From NCBI GenBank assembly GCA_000247545.1, contig CP003316.1, positions 1,025,233-1,089,232 on the forward strand: DNA of 64,000 nt, given 5' to 3'. Made by a program: the position numbers and the translations under genes. Numbering within the stretch: position 1 is the stretch's first letter; each line of letters opens with the position of its first letter. This document shows, piece by piece, positions 43,892 through 52,203 of this stretch. This DNA comes from Pyrobaculum oguniense TE7. Lineage in GTDB: Archaea; Thermoproteota; Thermoprotei; Thermoproteales; Thermoproteaceae. The notes beneath the pieces were generated by a model. That model saw nothing but the letters and a program-made list of their open reading frames with translations. It searched no databases and was not told the DNA's origin.

Positions 43892-44758
43892 ATGAGCAAA
43901 ATAGCGCTGGCTCTTCTGCTAGTGCTCATAGCCGGCGCCGCTGTGTACTTCATCTATATCTCCTCCACAGCGGCGGGTCAAAACACCCAGACCACGTCGC
44001 CCACAGCGACGCCTCCCACCACGACGTCCTCGCCAACTGCGACAACCACGAACGCACATGCGGCGAGTACTACAGTCACATCGCCCACCGCAACCACTTC
44101 GCAAGCGACGGCCCCCACGACGGCTACGCCGAGCTCGCCCCTTGCCCGGGGGAGTTACGAAATCAACTACAGCCACGTCGTGACGGTCCACGTGGGCGAC
44201 TTGGCGGTGAGGATGACCGGCTGGACAGTGGAGGGGGTAAGCAGTGGCGGGAACTACAGCTTTGGCAAGTTCCTCATAAATATCCCACCGCAACGGACGG
44301 AGGTGGTGTACAAAGCCGCCACTGAGGGGCTCAGAATGTACGTGATGAGTTGCTCCGCCGGCCAGTGCCAGGCGGAGGTACTCCCCATAAACTACACCGC
44401 GTTAGGCTTTCTACGAGGCATCGTCACCTCAAGACAGGTAAAGGGCCAGTGTACATACATGGGCCACAGCGGCATCGCGGTGGAGGAACGAGGCGTCTTA
44501 ACCGAGGATATCCTCAAGGTAGTTCTAGGCGACCTACCTGGAAATGGGACGGGCCTCTACATGTCCAACCTCTGCGAAGTGTCGGGAGTCCCCCTAACCA
44601 CGTCAGGTCAGGTATATCTCAACGTCACTGTCTACGGCCAGTTGCTCACCCTTAAGCTCGAAGTGGATTCTAAGGCAGTGTCCATAGGCGAGTACAACGC
44701 CACGCGATACGCCCAGATACTGGCAGAGGTGAAGGGGGCACAAAAAGGCGGCGCCTAG
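43892..44758 (+). CDS. Secreted Thr-rich protein, paralogue of the 2.6-kb gene
   Basis: 288 residues: signal helix (MSKIALALLLVLIAGAAVYFI), a long Thr/Pro/Ala stalk (to about 90), then the domain shared with the protein at 2568-3320 (GSYEINYS, NYSFGKF, TSRQVKGQC, LCEVSGVPL). The C-terminus carries seven residues (GAQKGGA) beyond the end of the paralogue, just before a PaRep2b gene in the same frame. TATA (CTTTTTATAG) about 24 bases before the ATG. Confidence 0.75.
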   Translation: MSKIALALLLVLIAGAAVYFIYISSTAAGQNTQTTSPTATPPTTTSSPTATTTNAHAASTTVTSPTATTSQATAPTTATPSSPLARGSYEINYSHVVTVHVGDLAVRMTGWTVEGVSSGGNYSFGKFLINIPPQRTEVVYKAATEGLRMYVMSCSAGQCQAEVLPINYTALGFLRGIVTSRQVKGQCTYMGHSGIAVEERGVLTEDILKVVLGDLPGNGTGLYMSNLCEVSGVPLTTSGQVYLNVTVYGQLLTLKLEVDSKAVSIGEYNATRYAQILAEVKGAQKGGA

Positions 44759-44773
44759 GAGGGTGCTGAGAGG

Positions 44774-45715
44774 TTGGCCTCAATCCTAAACGCATTAGGC
44801 GCAGTGGCCGAGGCGAGGCTGCACGGCAAGGAGTGGCACGTGGTGCTGTACACCGACTCCATCACGGCACTCCGCCGCGCCGAGTGGATAGAGGCTGTGA
44901 AGACCCTCGTCGAGGCGCTACACAAAAACGAGATAATAAGCGGCGTGAAGAAAGACGAGTTGCTGGAGGAGTTGGCCGCTGGGCCTAATGTAGTTAAGAT
45001 AGCCGGCGTGAAAATGAACGTGACAGCGGCGAAAGACGGCAAATCAGAGCGACTGGTGATCCGCTACTTGCCGAGATCGGTAGAGGCCTTCGAAGCCCCT
45101 GTGAAGGCGCTTAAAGAGGCAGGCTTCGAGGAGGGGATACACTTCACCACCAGGAGACCGGAGGAGGGAGAGAAGGGCGACAAAAAGCCGGGCATCATCC
45201 GCCTGAAGGTGCGGGCTGGCCTCTGGAAGCTTGAAGAGCTTAGGCGGCAAGGCGTCGGCTGGGCCGCCGAGGCGGTCGACAAGCTGGAGGAGATAGCAAG
45301 GGCAAGGGGCTTCTACGATCTCCTTGAGGAGTATCTGAGGCCGGCGAGGGAGGCCGAGACCTTCGACCCGAGGGGGATGGTTGCAGAAGATCCGGAAAGG
45401 GGGATAAAAGCCGTGGTTAAAGATGTGTGGGTACAGTGGGAAGGCGGCCGGCCTAGAGTTGTAGTGGAGTACGAGGCAAATGGGAAGGCCAAGAAGTACA
45501 CCTTCATCTGGGGCGTGGTGACAGGAGGAAGGGTCAGCGTCAAGGTGAGACTAGACGAGGAGAAAGCCGCCGTCCATGCGGCGCTGACGGGAGACGGGTC
45601 GCTGAGGGGGAAGAAACATGTGACGCTCACCGCTAAACACCTACTCGCTATGGCAAAGATAAAAGGCGTCGGGTGGCAGTTGCTGAGATGGTACGCCGAG
45701 GTGAGGGGTGAGTGA
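44774..45715 (+). CDS. PaRep2b-family protein
   Basis: 313 residues resembling the Pyrobaculum repeat family PaRep2b: LHGKEWHVVLYTDSITALRR, EWIEAVKTLVEAL, AGPNVVKIAGVKMNV, GFEEGIHFTTRRPEEGEKG. TTG is the first start; the frame is the same as that of the preceding gene and open right from its stop, so the N-terminus may have been lost and expression may depend on the upstream mRNA. Function of the family is unknown; it is multicopy in Pyrobaculum genomes and spreads in accessory regions. Confidence 0.7.
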   Translation: MASILNALGAVAEARLHGKEWHVVLYTDSITALRRAEWIEAVKTLVEALHKNEIISGVKKDELLEELAAGPNVVKIAGVKMNVTAAKDGKSERLVIRYLPRSVEAFEAPVKALKEAGFEEGIHFTTRRPEEGEKGDKKPGIIRLKVRAGLWKLEELRRQGVGWAAEAVDKLEEIARARGFYDLLEEYLRPAREAETFDPRGMVAEDPERGIKAVVKDVWVQWEGGRPRVVVEYEANGKAKKYTFIWGVVTGGRVSVKVRLDEEKAAVHAALTGDGSLRGKKHVTLTAKHLLAMAKIKGVGWQLLRWYAEVRGE

Positions 45716-45787
45716 GGTGTATCCAGCCGAGAGCCTAACTACATCATACGGCGCCATAAGCAACTACATGAACCACACAGAGTGGGC

Positions 45788-45841
45788 CCCATGAGCAAAA
45801 TTGCGCTGGCTCTTCTGCTAGTTCTCATAGCCAGCGCCTAG
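45788..45841 (+). pseudogene. Duplicated signal-peptide fragment
   Basis: Bases 45788-45838 repeat 43889-43939 with three mismatches in 51. They encode MSKIALALLLVLIASA and then a TAG, so only the start of the secreted-protein gene is present. The two copies flank the body of that gene plus the PaRep2b gene. Confidence 0.75.
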
Positions 45842-46758
45842 CAACGCTTCATCCTCTTCAACTCCTCCACCGCCTCCCCTAAGGTCATGCCCTTTGCCAA
45901 AAGCCGCTCTAGGTGGAGCTCTGTCGGCATCCCGTGCGCTAAGAGGATCTCAGCCGCCTCGTCGATAGGAGCGTCGTACTGGTAAATTAGCCTAGCCGCC
46001 TTGTTAAGGGCCAAAAGCGCCGATGGGTCAAAGCGGAATCCCACCAAGGCGCAGGCATCTACCACGATCTCTCTAGTCCCGCCGCGCATCGCCGCCGGCC
46101 CGTGCTCCCCGCGGAATGCCCTCACGGCCACCGCCGACGCCTCCGTAACGCACCTCCCCACAAGCGACTCTAGGACATCAATCTGGGCCCTGCCTATGCC
46201 CACAGACCCAAGCAGTGCGCCTGCCCGGGCCGCCTCGGCCAACCTGTTCATGAGATACTCCCTGCTCAACTCGCCGTCGGCCCCCGGCGACATGACCCAG
46301 ACCTCGGCCTCGATGCCCAGCTCCTTTGCCTGTGCCAAAACTGCTAGGCCGTAGGCGTCGGAGAGGGGGCTCCTCAGAGAGTCCTCACATCCGATGCCCA
46401 ACACGTCGCCCCCCACGTCAACCCCGATGATTTTGTTAAAACGCGACAAAGTTTTTGACAGCTCACTCGGCCTTTTATATGGGTCTGCCAGATATACGGA
46501 CTTTTTCAAAACCTCAGCGACGCACATGCCTTGAGTCTTGAAAATCCTCCCACCCCTCTCCGCGTAGCTCCTCGGCGTAGCGAGGTATAGCCCTCCTCCG
46601 AGCTCTACTACTTCGCGCAGAGCACCTGGCGGCACGGGCCCGGGCTCGGGGTCCACCACGAAGCGCTCCCAGGGCAACTGCCCCACCGCCTCCTCCCCGG
46701 CTAGAGCCGCGGCGAAGACCACATCTCCACCCCCGCCAATCGCCAAATACAAAGACAC
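45838..46758 (-). CDS. DUF1152 family protein
   Basis: 306 residues. The Gly-rich LAIGGGGDVVFAAAL near the N-terminus and IIGVDVGGDVLGIGCEDSL in the middle are the family's hallmarks and suggest a nucleotide- or phosphate-binding Rossmann-like fold. The start is set at the GTG 25 bases after CTAAAAATT; a longer frame reaching 46917 lies inside the neighbouring gene and lacks protein character. Function of DUF1152 is not known. Confidence 0.8.
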   Translation of the reverse strand: MSLYLAIGGGGDVVFAAALAGEEAVGQLPWERFVVDPEPGPVPPGALREVVELGGGLYLATPRSYAERGGRIFKTQGMCVAEVLKKSVYLADPYKRPSELSKTLSRFNKIIGVDVGGDVLGIGCEDSLRSPLSDAYGLAVLAQAKELGIEAEVWVMSPGADGELSREYLMNRLAEAARAGALLGSVGIGRAQIDVLESLVGRCVTEASAVAVRAFRGEHGPAAMRGGTREIVVDACALVGFRFDPSALLALNKAARLIYQYDAPIDEAAEILLAHGMPTELHLERLLAKGMTLGEAVEELKRMKRC

Positions 46759-46787
46759 GGCGGCTTGTAGATATCCCCCTAAAAATT

Positions 46788-47087
46788 CTACCGCTTCCTC
46801 CCAGCTATCAGCGCGAAGAGGCCCAGAAAGACGAGGACTACGCCTACTACTAGCAACGGCGAGGCGGACGGCCCAGCCCCCAGCGCAACGCCTACAATTG
46901 CCAGCAGGCCGCCCCACAAGGCTGAGGGCCTAGTCCTATCCAGCGCCATCAGCGAAATGCCAAAGGCGACAAGGCCAACCGCCGCCAGTAAATTCACTGC
47001 GAAGCCCACTAGGCCCAGAGACGACGCGACTAAGTAAACCCCTACTGCTATCGCCGCGACTGCTACCGAAGTTTCTGCGGGCGTCAC
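46788..47087 (-). CDS. Membrane protein paired with the SPFH gene
   Basis: 99 residues, four hydrophobic segments, ending AGRKR. The GTG at 47087 overlaps the stop of the SPFH gene by four bases (GTGA), so it is translationally coupled; a longer frame would only read antisense-free but non-homologous sequence inside that gene. Likely a membrane partner of the SPFH protein. Confidence 0.7.
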   Translation of the reverse strand: MTPAETSVAVAAIAVGVYLVASSLGLVGFAVNLLAAVGLVAFGISLMALDRTRPSALWGGLLAIVGVALGAGPSASPLLVVGVVLVFLGLFALIAGRKR

Positions 47088-48094
47088 GGGAGCTTGGCGC
47101 CGCAGTTCATGCAGAACTTGGCGTCTGGCGGGTTGACATAGCCGCACTGGGGGCACTTCTTACCAAGCATATACCCGCAGTTTATACAGAATTTGGCTCC
47201 CGGCGGATTTACGTAGCCGCACTGGGGGCATACAATTCCCTGTTGTTGCTGGTGGGCTGCCGGCTGTTGCGAGATGCCAGCGGCCGGTTGCTGTGGTTGT
47301 TGGGGCGGCGTCTGTGCCTGTTGCTGGGGCCAGAGGAGGGGCGGTATGAGTACTATTCCTGTCCCCGCGGCGGCGCCGGGGCTTTTGCCGAGCTCGGCGG
47401 CGGCCTTTTGCACCGTCTCCATGCGGAGGTACTCTGAGGGGTTCACCCCCGTGGCTCTTATGAAGAAGAGCCTGTCGCGCCAGATCTGGTCGGTGACGTC
47501 AAGCCCCTCGAATCTAACATCGATTAGCTCAAGGCCTAGGCGGGCGAACTGGGGCTGAATCGCGTTTTTCGCTATGAAGCTGACCTGGTCCAAGTTGCCG
47601 TACATGGTGAAGATGGACTGCCTCGACAGCTCGGCCATGAGGAGCTCGTTGAAGTAGCCCCGCAAAAACTTCTGGAGATCCTCCGTCGTGTATATGTTCT
47701 GCCCGCCCACCACCTGCGTCACGAAGAGGGCTGGGTCGGCCACCCGGAACCACGCAGTGCCGTAGAACTGTATGGGAGCCAGCTCCACGGTCTGCCCCCT
47801 CCCGCCGAAGGGGAGCTGGTGCTGCTTCAGCGACACATATATCACAGTGGCGACGAAAGGCGACTTCTCGAAGCCGGCCACCCTGCTCAGCACCTGGGTA
47901 AGGAGGGGTAGGTTCAACGTGGTGAGGGTGTGCCTCCCCGCGCGGAATACGTCGTACACCTTCCCGTCCCGCATAAACACTGCGGCTTGCCACTCCTCCA
48001 CGATTAGCTGTGCCCCCCACTCAATTCTATCTACCGGAAAGCGCCAGATAATCTCGCCCTCTTTTGGGTTTACCCATTGAATAACTTGAGGCAC
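47084..48094 (-). CDS. SPFH/Band-7 protein with double zinc ribbon (YdjI-like)
   Basis: 336 residues: SPFH domain (IIWRFPVDRIEWGAQLIVEE, FRAGRHTLTTLNLPLLTQVL, FVATVIYVSL), a Gln/Pro-rich linker (about 265-300), and two tandem C-terminal zinc ribbons (CPQCGYVNPPGAKFCINCGY; CPQCGYVNPPDAKFCMNCGA). This plan is that of the YdjI/virion-core-like SPFH proteins. GTG start 22 bases from the centre of ATTTAAAT. SPFH proteins form membrane-associated rings or rafts; here with a coupled membrane protein. Confidence 0.85.
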   Translation of the reverse strand: MPQVIQWVNPKEGEIIWRFPVDRIEWGAQLIVEEWQAAVFMRDGKVYDVFRAGRHTLTTLNLPLLTQVLSRVAGFEKSPFVATVIYVSLKQHQLPFGGRGQTVELAPIQFYGTAWFRVADPALFVTQVVGGQNIYTTEDLQKFLRGYFNELLMAELSRQSIFTMYGNLDQVSFIAKNAIQPQFARLGLELIDVRFEGLDVTDQIWRDRLFFIRATGVNPSEYLRMETVQKAAAELGKSPGAAAGTGIVLIPPLLWPQQQAQTPPQQPQQPAAGISQQPAAHQQQQGIVCPQCGYVNPPGAKFCINCGYMLGKKCPQCGYVNPPDAKFCMNCGAKLP

Positions 48095-48206
48095 ATATGG
48101 CCAAGTTGAGCAATTTAAATCTCTTAGCCCCAAGTCTATTCAAAACGTGGCATCGCCGCCCGGGGCGCACGGGCAAGTGGCTATATATATGCCAATTGGA
48201 GTGGCC

Positions 48207-48941
48207 GTGGAGCCCCTATTGTATAACTTAACACTAGTCACAGCGGGGACTCTACTAGGGGTTGTAATGGGGCTATTTGGGAGAATTGGTGATAAGGCAG
48301 TTGAATTTGGGTTAGGGTTTACGGGTGGCGTTATGCTTGTGGCCAGCTTTACCAGCCTCATTATTCCCGGCGTGGAGGGTTGGGGGTTTTGGCAAGTAGG
48401 GGTGGGGATAGTGGCCGGGGTTGCTCTAATCCACTTACTGAACGCCGCCGTACCGCACGAACACTTGATTAAGGGCTACGAGGGTCCTGCGGCGATGATA
48501 GGGAAATTGAGGAAGAGCTGGCTCATCGCAATGGCAATAACTATCCACAACATTCCCGAGGGCCTCGCGGTCGGAGTCGCCACGGCATACAGCGCTGAGC
48601 TGGGGTTTGCCACGGCCTTGGCGATTGCAATCCAGGACGTGCCCGAGGGAGTCGCGGTGGTTATGCCACTGCTTCGGTTCAGCTTGAGAACCTCCATTGC
48701 GGTCGGCGTCCTAAGCGCAGTGGCTGAAGGCGCCTCCGTCCTTGCCGCTTGGCTAGGCGCCTCTGCACTGCCGGCGTTTTTGGGCGTAGCCATGGGCCTA
48801 GCGGGCGGCGCCATGATATACGTAACAGTGGCCGAGCTATTCCCTGAAATATACGCAGAGGGCAAAGACAAGAAACAGCCAACCTTCGGCTTCGTGACTG
48901 GCACACTAGCCATGCTTTACCTCGATACCTTCTACAGCTGA
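48207..48941 (+). CDS. ZIP-family metal transporter
   Basis: 244 residues, about eight helices. The transport-site motifs are in helices 4 and 5: HNIPEGLAVGV and QDVPEGVAVV, the first with the classic His-Asn-x-Pro-Glu-Gly. Imports zinc, iron or similar divalent ions. The GTG at 48207 is 22 bases after the centre of TATATATA; a GTG at 48147 would put the TATA box inside the gene, though an ATG at 48189 cannot be ruled out. Confidence 0.87.
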   Translation: MEPLLYNLTLVTAGTLLGVVMGLFGRIGDKAVEFGLGFTGGVMLVASFTSLIIPGVEGWGFWQVGVGIVAGVALIHLLNAAVPHEHLIKGYEGPAAMIGKLRKSWLIAMAITIHNIPEGLAVGVATAYSAELGFATALAIAIQDVPEGVAVVMPLLRFSLRTSIAVGVLSAVAEGASVLAAWLGASALPAFLGVAMGLAGGAMIYVTVAELFPEIYAEGKDKKQPTFGFVTGTLAMLYLDTFYS

Positions 48942-49006
48942 GGCCGTGTCCACCGGAACTCACTTAAGATGAGCAAAATACTTAAATTTACGTGATGGCG
49001 CGCGGC

Positions 49007-49189
49007 ATGAGCTGGAAGTACCTGATAATTGCGGTAGATGTACTGGCGGCGTATGTCCTAGTGCCGGTGTCACTGGCGTGGTACACCACCGACGGGGGTT
49101 GGCACAGAGAAGAGCACGATGCAGATGAATACCCCCCAAGACGTGGCGAGGGCATTATCACAATCACAACAGGTAGGCAATGGAGATGA
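49007..49189 (+). CDS. Small single-helix membrane protein
   Basis: 60 residues with one N-terminal helix (YLIIAVDVLAAYVLVPVSLAW) and a charged tail. ATG 22 bases after the centre of CTTAAATTTA. It overlaps the next gene by ten bases, so the two form a unit. The tail after residue 35 could be out of frame relative to an ancestral longer protein. Function unknown. Confidence 0.5.
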   Translation: MSWKYLIIAVDVLAAYVLVPVSLAWYTTDGGWHREEHDADEYPPRRGEGIITITTGRQWR

Positions 49190-49503
49190 GCGCGACAACG
49201 AGCGGCTGGTTCAGCAAGGCAATTGTAATACTACTACTAGCAACCTTAGGCGCCATCCAGGCGTTCACAGGTCTGGCGATGCTCTTTGGAGAGCCAGAGT
49301 TGCGCCCGCTGTCGGGTCCACAGAGCGGCCAAACACCACCTCCTGAGCTCTCCGGATACTTCTTCTTGAGGATCTTACACACATTCGTGGGGCTTTCAAT
49401 AATCGGCATCGCCGCACTTCACATATGGCAAAACAGAAGGTCGCTGAAGCTTTACCTAAAAAAGATTTTCCTACCAGCTAAGACTGGCTCCTCCACCTCT
49501 TGA
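49180..49503 (+). CDS. Two-helix membrane protein with paired His (cytochrome-b-like)
   Basis: 107 residues. Two helices: 10-35 and 62-85. The second carries LHTFVGLSIIGIAALHIWQN, with His spaced 13 apart on one helix as in small b-type heme proteins of the DUF4405 or formate-dehydrogenase-gamma kind. Heme binding would need a second helix ligand and is therefore tentative. Ends convergently with a 26-base overlap with the next gene. Confidence 0.55.
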   Translation: MEMSATTSGWFSKAIVILLLATLGAIQAFTGLAMLFGEPELRPLSGPQSGQTPPPELSGYFFLRILHTFVGLSIIGIAALHIWQNRRSLKLYLKKIFLPAKTGSSTS

Positions 49504-50089
49504 ACAGCTTGTCGAATATCCCCTCTTTTTTTACCTCAGTTTGTTGCGCGGCGGCATGGCCTTGCTCCCAGACAGGAGGGGGCGGCTCCGCTATGGCCTT
49601 GAGGATTTTAGTCCTCTCGTCTATCTTCGCGTCTAGGCTCTGCAACTGGGCGAGCAAGTTCCTAAGCGCGTCTATCCACTCAGGGGAGCCCGGCTTAAGG
49701 GACTGGAGGGCCGCGGCGAGGTCGGTAGCCTTTTTCGCCTCCTCCACTAGGGAGAGGTCGTGGCGGTAAACCTCTTCAAGCACGCCCTCGTCTACCTTGG
49801 CCAAGTCGAAGAAGCCTGCGTAGCCGTGGGGAGCCTTGTCTATCTTCTGCGCCACCTTGTCCAGCTCCCCCCTAACTGCGTCCCAGAGGAAGCGGGCGTC
49901 CGGATTAGCTGCCACGGCGCGGGCGTCGCTGGGTGTGAGGACGAGGCGCGACGCGGCGGATGAGAGGATGGATGCGATGTGCCGCCGGAGGAGGGCATCT
50001 GTCTCCCTCCTGACCTCCTTCTGTTTGTACCCGGCATAGCCGGGTATGTACGAGGCGATCCTCTCAAGGATGTTCTTCTCGAAACTCAC
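49478..50089 (-). CDS. IPGYxGY-motif helical protein
   Basis: 203 residues, mainly helical, opening ERIASYIPGYAGYKQKEVRR, a pattern that recurs in a little-studied bacterial and archaeal family whose genes often lie near SPFH/Band-7 genes; one is 1.4 kb away here. Middle helices are Ala/Leu-rich, the tail ends KKEGIFDKLFKRWRSQS, possibly a membrane-binding amphipathic helix. GTG start 24 bases from TTTATTAAAG. Confidence 0.7.
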   Translation of the reverse strand: MSFEKNILERIASYIPGYAGYKQKEVRRETDALLRRHIASILSSAASRLVLTPSDARAVAANPDARFLWDAVRGELDKVAQKIDKAPHGYAGFFDLAKVDEGVLEEVYRHDLSLVEEAKKATDLAAALQSLKPGSPEWIDALRNLLAQLQSLDAKIDERTKILKAIAEPPPPVWEQGHAAAQQTEVKKEGIFDKLFKRWRSQS

Positions 50090-50118
50090 GTAGCTGGCGA
50101 TGCGCAGTTTATTAAAGT

Positions 50119-50406
50119 TTACTGGAGATAGGGCATATACGCAGGGCTCACCTCCCTGTCTAGATAGCGTAGGAAGTCTTCCACCTCTTGGTAAGAGGCG
50201 TAGGCGACGCCTAGCCTCTGGGCTAGCTCCTTCTCACCGACCACCACGGCGATTTTGCCCCTAATAACCTCTCGAAGGCGGTATTTAAAAACTCGCTGAA
50301 CCCCTGGGCACTCGGCCAAAGCCACCACTTCTATCCCCCACTGCCTAAGCTTCGCCACGGCTTGAGGCGGCGGGCAGTCTTTGAATATGAAAACCTGTGA
50401 AAACAT
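50119..50406 (-). CDS. Small conserved-looking cytosolic protein
   Basis: 95 residues: VFIFKDCPPPQAVAKLRQWGI then VVALAECPGVQRVFKYR and a helical C-terminus. Alternating strands and helices suggest a small alpha/beta domain, faintly like a thioredoxin or NifX-like fold, but no catalytic Cys pair. ATG about 22 bases from the centre of CTAAATAAA. Not assigned to a family. Confidence 0.6.
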   Translation of the reverse strand: MFSQVFIFKDCPPPQAVAKLRQWGIEVVALAECPGVQRVFKYRLREVIRGKIAVVVGEKELAQRLGVAYASYQEVEDFLRYLDREVSPAYMPYLQ

Positions 50407-50463
50407 GGCCTGTATCGATTACTAAATAAAATTTTCTTTGCCTTTAGAAAGTACTTCTTGGTG

Positions 50464-51591
50464 CTAGCCTCTAGCATCAATGGGCGTATACCTCAAGCCG
50501 AGGGGGCCTACGTATTTCTCCGTCGGCCTTATGAGGCGATTCGCCTGGCGGTATTCCAAGACGTGGGCGACCCATCCAGCCACGCGGGAGATGGCGAAGG
50601 TCGGCAGGTTTACGTCCACGGGGAGGCCGAGGTAGCGGAAGATCACCGCGGCGTATAGGTCAGTGTTGGGGTAGATGCCCTTCGCCGCCAGCTTCGCCGT
50701 CACGTAATCCTCTAGCCGCTCGGCGATTTCCACCCAGCGGAAGTCCCCCCTCTCCGCCGCCAGCCCCTTAGCCAGCTCCCTCAGAACCCTCAGCCTCGGG
50801 TCGGGGCCCTTCTTGTACAGCCGGTGGCCGAAGCCCGGTATCCTCCGCCCCTTGGCCAGTTGCTCATCGACCCAGCCCTCCACTTTCTTCACGTCTCCTA
50901 TCTCCTCGATCATCTTCGCGGCGTCTACATTGGCCCCGCCGTGGAGAGGCCCCTTGAGGCTAGCCACGGCCGCGGTGACGGCAGCGTACATGTCGGCAAG
51001 GGTTGAGGCCACGGTAACTGCGGTAAAGGCGCTGTTGTTCATGGAGTGCTCGGCGTATATTATCAACATGACGTCCATCGCCCTGGCCTCCCGCGGGCTG
51101 GGCCTCTCCCCCCTAAGCGCCCAGAGGAAGTACTCTGCGTGGCTCCCCGCCTCCGCCGGGTGGACAGGCTCTTGCCCCCTTCTAGCCCTGTCAAAAGCCG
51201 CCACGACGTAGGGCATCGCCGCGGTTATCTTCAACCCCCGCTGTAGCTCCGCCTCCGGCGACTTATCTGAAAGATCCTCCCCCCAAGCCATTGCCGAAAC
51301 CGCCGTCCTCAACACGTCGATAGGCTCAGCCGAAGGCGGCGCCGATTTCGCCAATGTAGCGATGTGCGGCGGGGGAAGCCGATGCGCCGCGAGCCTAGCC
51401 TTAAACTCCTCCAGCTCCCGCCTGCCCGGGAGCCGGCCGAGCCAAAGGAGGTATGTCACCTCCTCAAAAGTGGACAGCCGGGCAAGCTCTTCGAGGTCGT
51501 AGCCGCGGTAGTATATTTTGGAATTTTCCAGGTCGATGTAGCATATCTTCGTTTCTTTTACCACAACTCCTTCTAGGCCAGGGAAGTACAT
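50464..51591 (-). CDS. gltA: Citrate synthase
   Basis: 375 residues, usual for archaeal citrate synthase. Catalytic His217 in PLHGGAN, His182 in EHSMNNS, His256 in GFGHRLYKK and Asp311 in YPNTDLYAAV are all present, as is the N-terminal YRGYDLEELA. Condenses acetyl-CoA with oxaloacetate at the entry of the citric-acid cycle. ATG 22 bases from the centre of AAAAATAAAAC. Monocistronic. Confidence 0.94.
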   Translation of the reverse strand: MYFPGLEGVVVKETKICYIDLENSKIYYRGYDLEELARLSTFEEVTYLLWLGRLPGRRELEEFKARLAAHRLPPPHIATLAKSAPPSAEPIDVLRTAVSAMAWGEDLSDKSPEAELQRGLKITAAMPYVVAAFDRARRGQEPVHPAEAGSHAEYFLWALRGERPSPREARAMDVMLIIYAEHSMNNSAFTAVTVASTLADMYAAVTAAVASLKGPLHGGANVDAAKMIEEIGDVKKVEGWVDEQLAKGRRIPGFGHRLYKKGPDPRLRVLRELAKGLAAERGDFRWVEIAERLEDYVTAKLAAKGIYPNTDLYAAVIFRYLGLPVDVNLPTFAISRVAGWVAHVLEYRQANRLIRPTEKYVGPLGLRYTPIDARG

Positions 51592-51930
51592 AGCGCCGTA
51601 TAAGTGTTTTATTTTTTATATCACTTCGCCACGGATATAAACCTCTTAATTTCCTACTCTTAAATTATAATTAAAGTTAAGTGATATATAAAGAATATAC
51701 CTACGTCGCTTTTTCGGCTTGGTGTAAAGAGGTGCTGAAAACGCGCCGGAGGCTACGCACACCGCCCATAGGCGGTTTCCTCAAGACGGAGAAGCCGATG
51801 TGGATCGCGCCGTAGCCGCTCTCTTGCTCCGTTGTCTGAGAGGTAGAGCTTTTTCTGCGCGCGGGGCGAGAGGTGTCGCTACCTGTACGATTTTTAGCAA
51901 ACCGTTATAAGTCAGGGCGTTCAGCGCCTT
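51592..51930. promoter_or_regulatory. Intergenic region with gltA and ACT-gene promoters
   Basis: The gltA TATA (minus) is centred near 51613; TCACTT at 51621-51626 and AAGTGA at 51679-51684 form widely spaced inverted half-sites, extended to TATATCACTT and AAGTGATATA. The same hexamer pair makes up the 13-bp palindrome of cassette B. The region 51695-51890 is GC-rich with no frame I accept. TTATAA at 51905-51910 is the ACT-gene TATA. Confidence 0.4.
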
Positions 51931-52203
51931 ATGGAGCTTGTCGTCGTTTCGGTACTCGGCGCCGACCGGGTGGGGATTGTGGCAGGGATAGCCTCGGTAT
52001 TGGCGAGACACAACGCGAATATTGTCGACATCTCGCAGACTGTTGTTCGGGATATCTTCTCGATGATCATGGTAGTGGACATCTCTAAGGCCGACGTCGA
52101 TATTTCGCAACTTCGGAGGGAGTTGGAGGAAGAGGGGAAAAGGCTGGGGGTGATGGTGGGGGTTTTCCACATCGACGTCTTTAAGTACATGCAAAGGATA
52201 TGA
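51931..52203 (+). CDS. ACT-domain protein, UPF0237 family
   Basis: 90 residues forming one ACT domain: VVVSVLGADRVGIVAGIASVL, NANIVDISQTVVRDIFSMIM, with the ligand-binding D-R-x-G-I loop. Such proteins sense amino acids or related ligands. ATG 23 bases after the TATA centre. It overlaps the UPF0210 gene by four bases, the arrangement known from many bacteria and archaea. Confidence 0.9.
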   Translation: MELVVVSVLGADRVGIVAGIASVLARHNANIVDISQTVVRDIFSMIMVVDISKADVDISQLRRELEEEGKRLGVMVGVFHIDVFKYMQRI

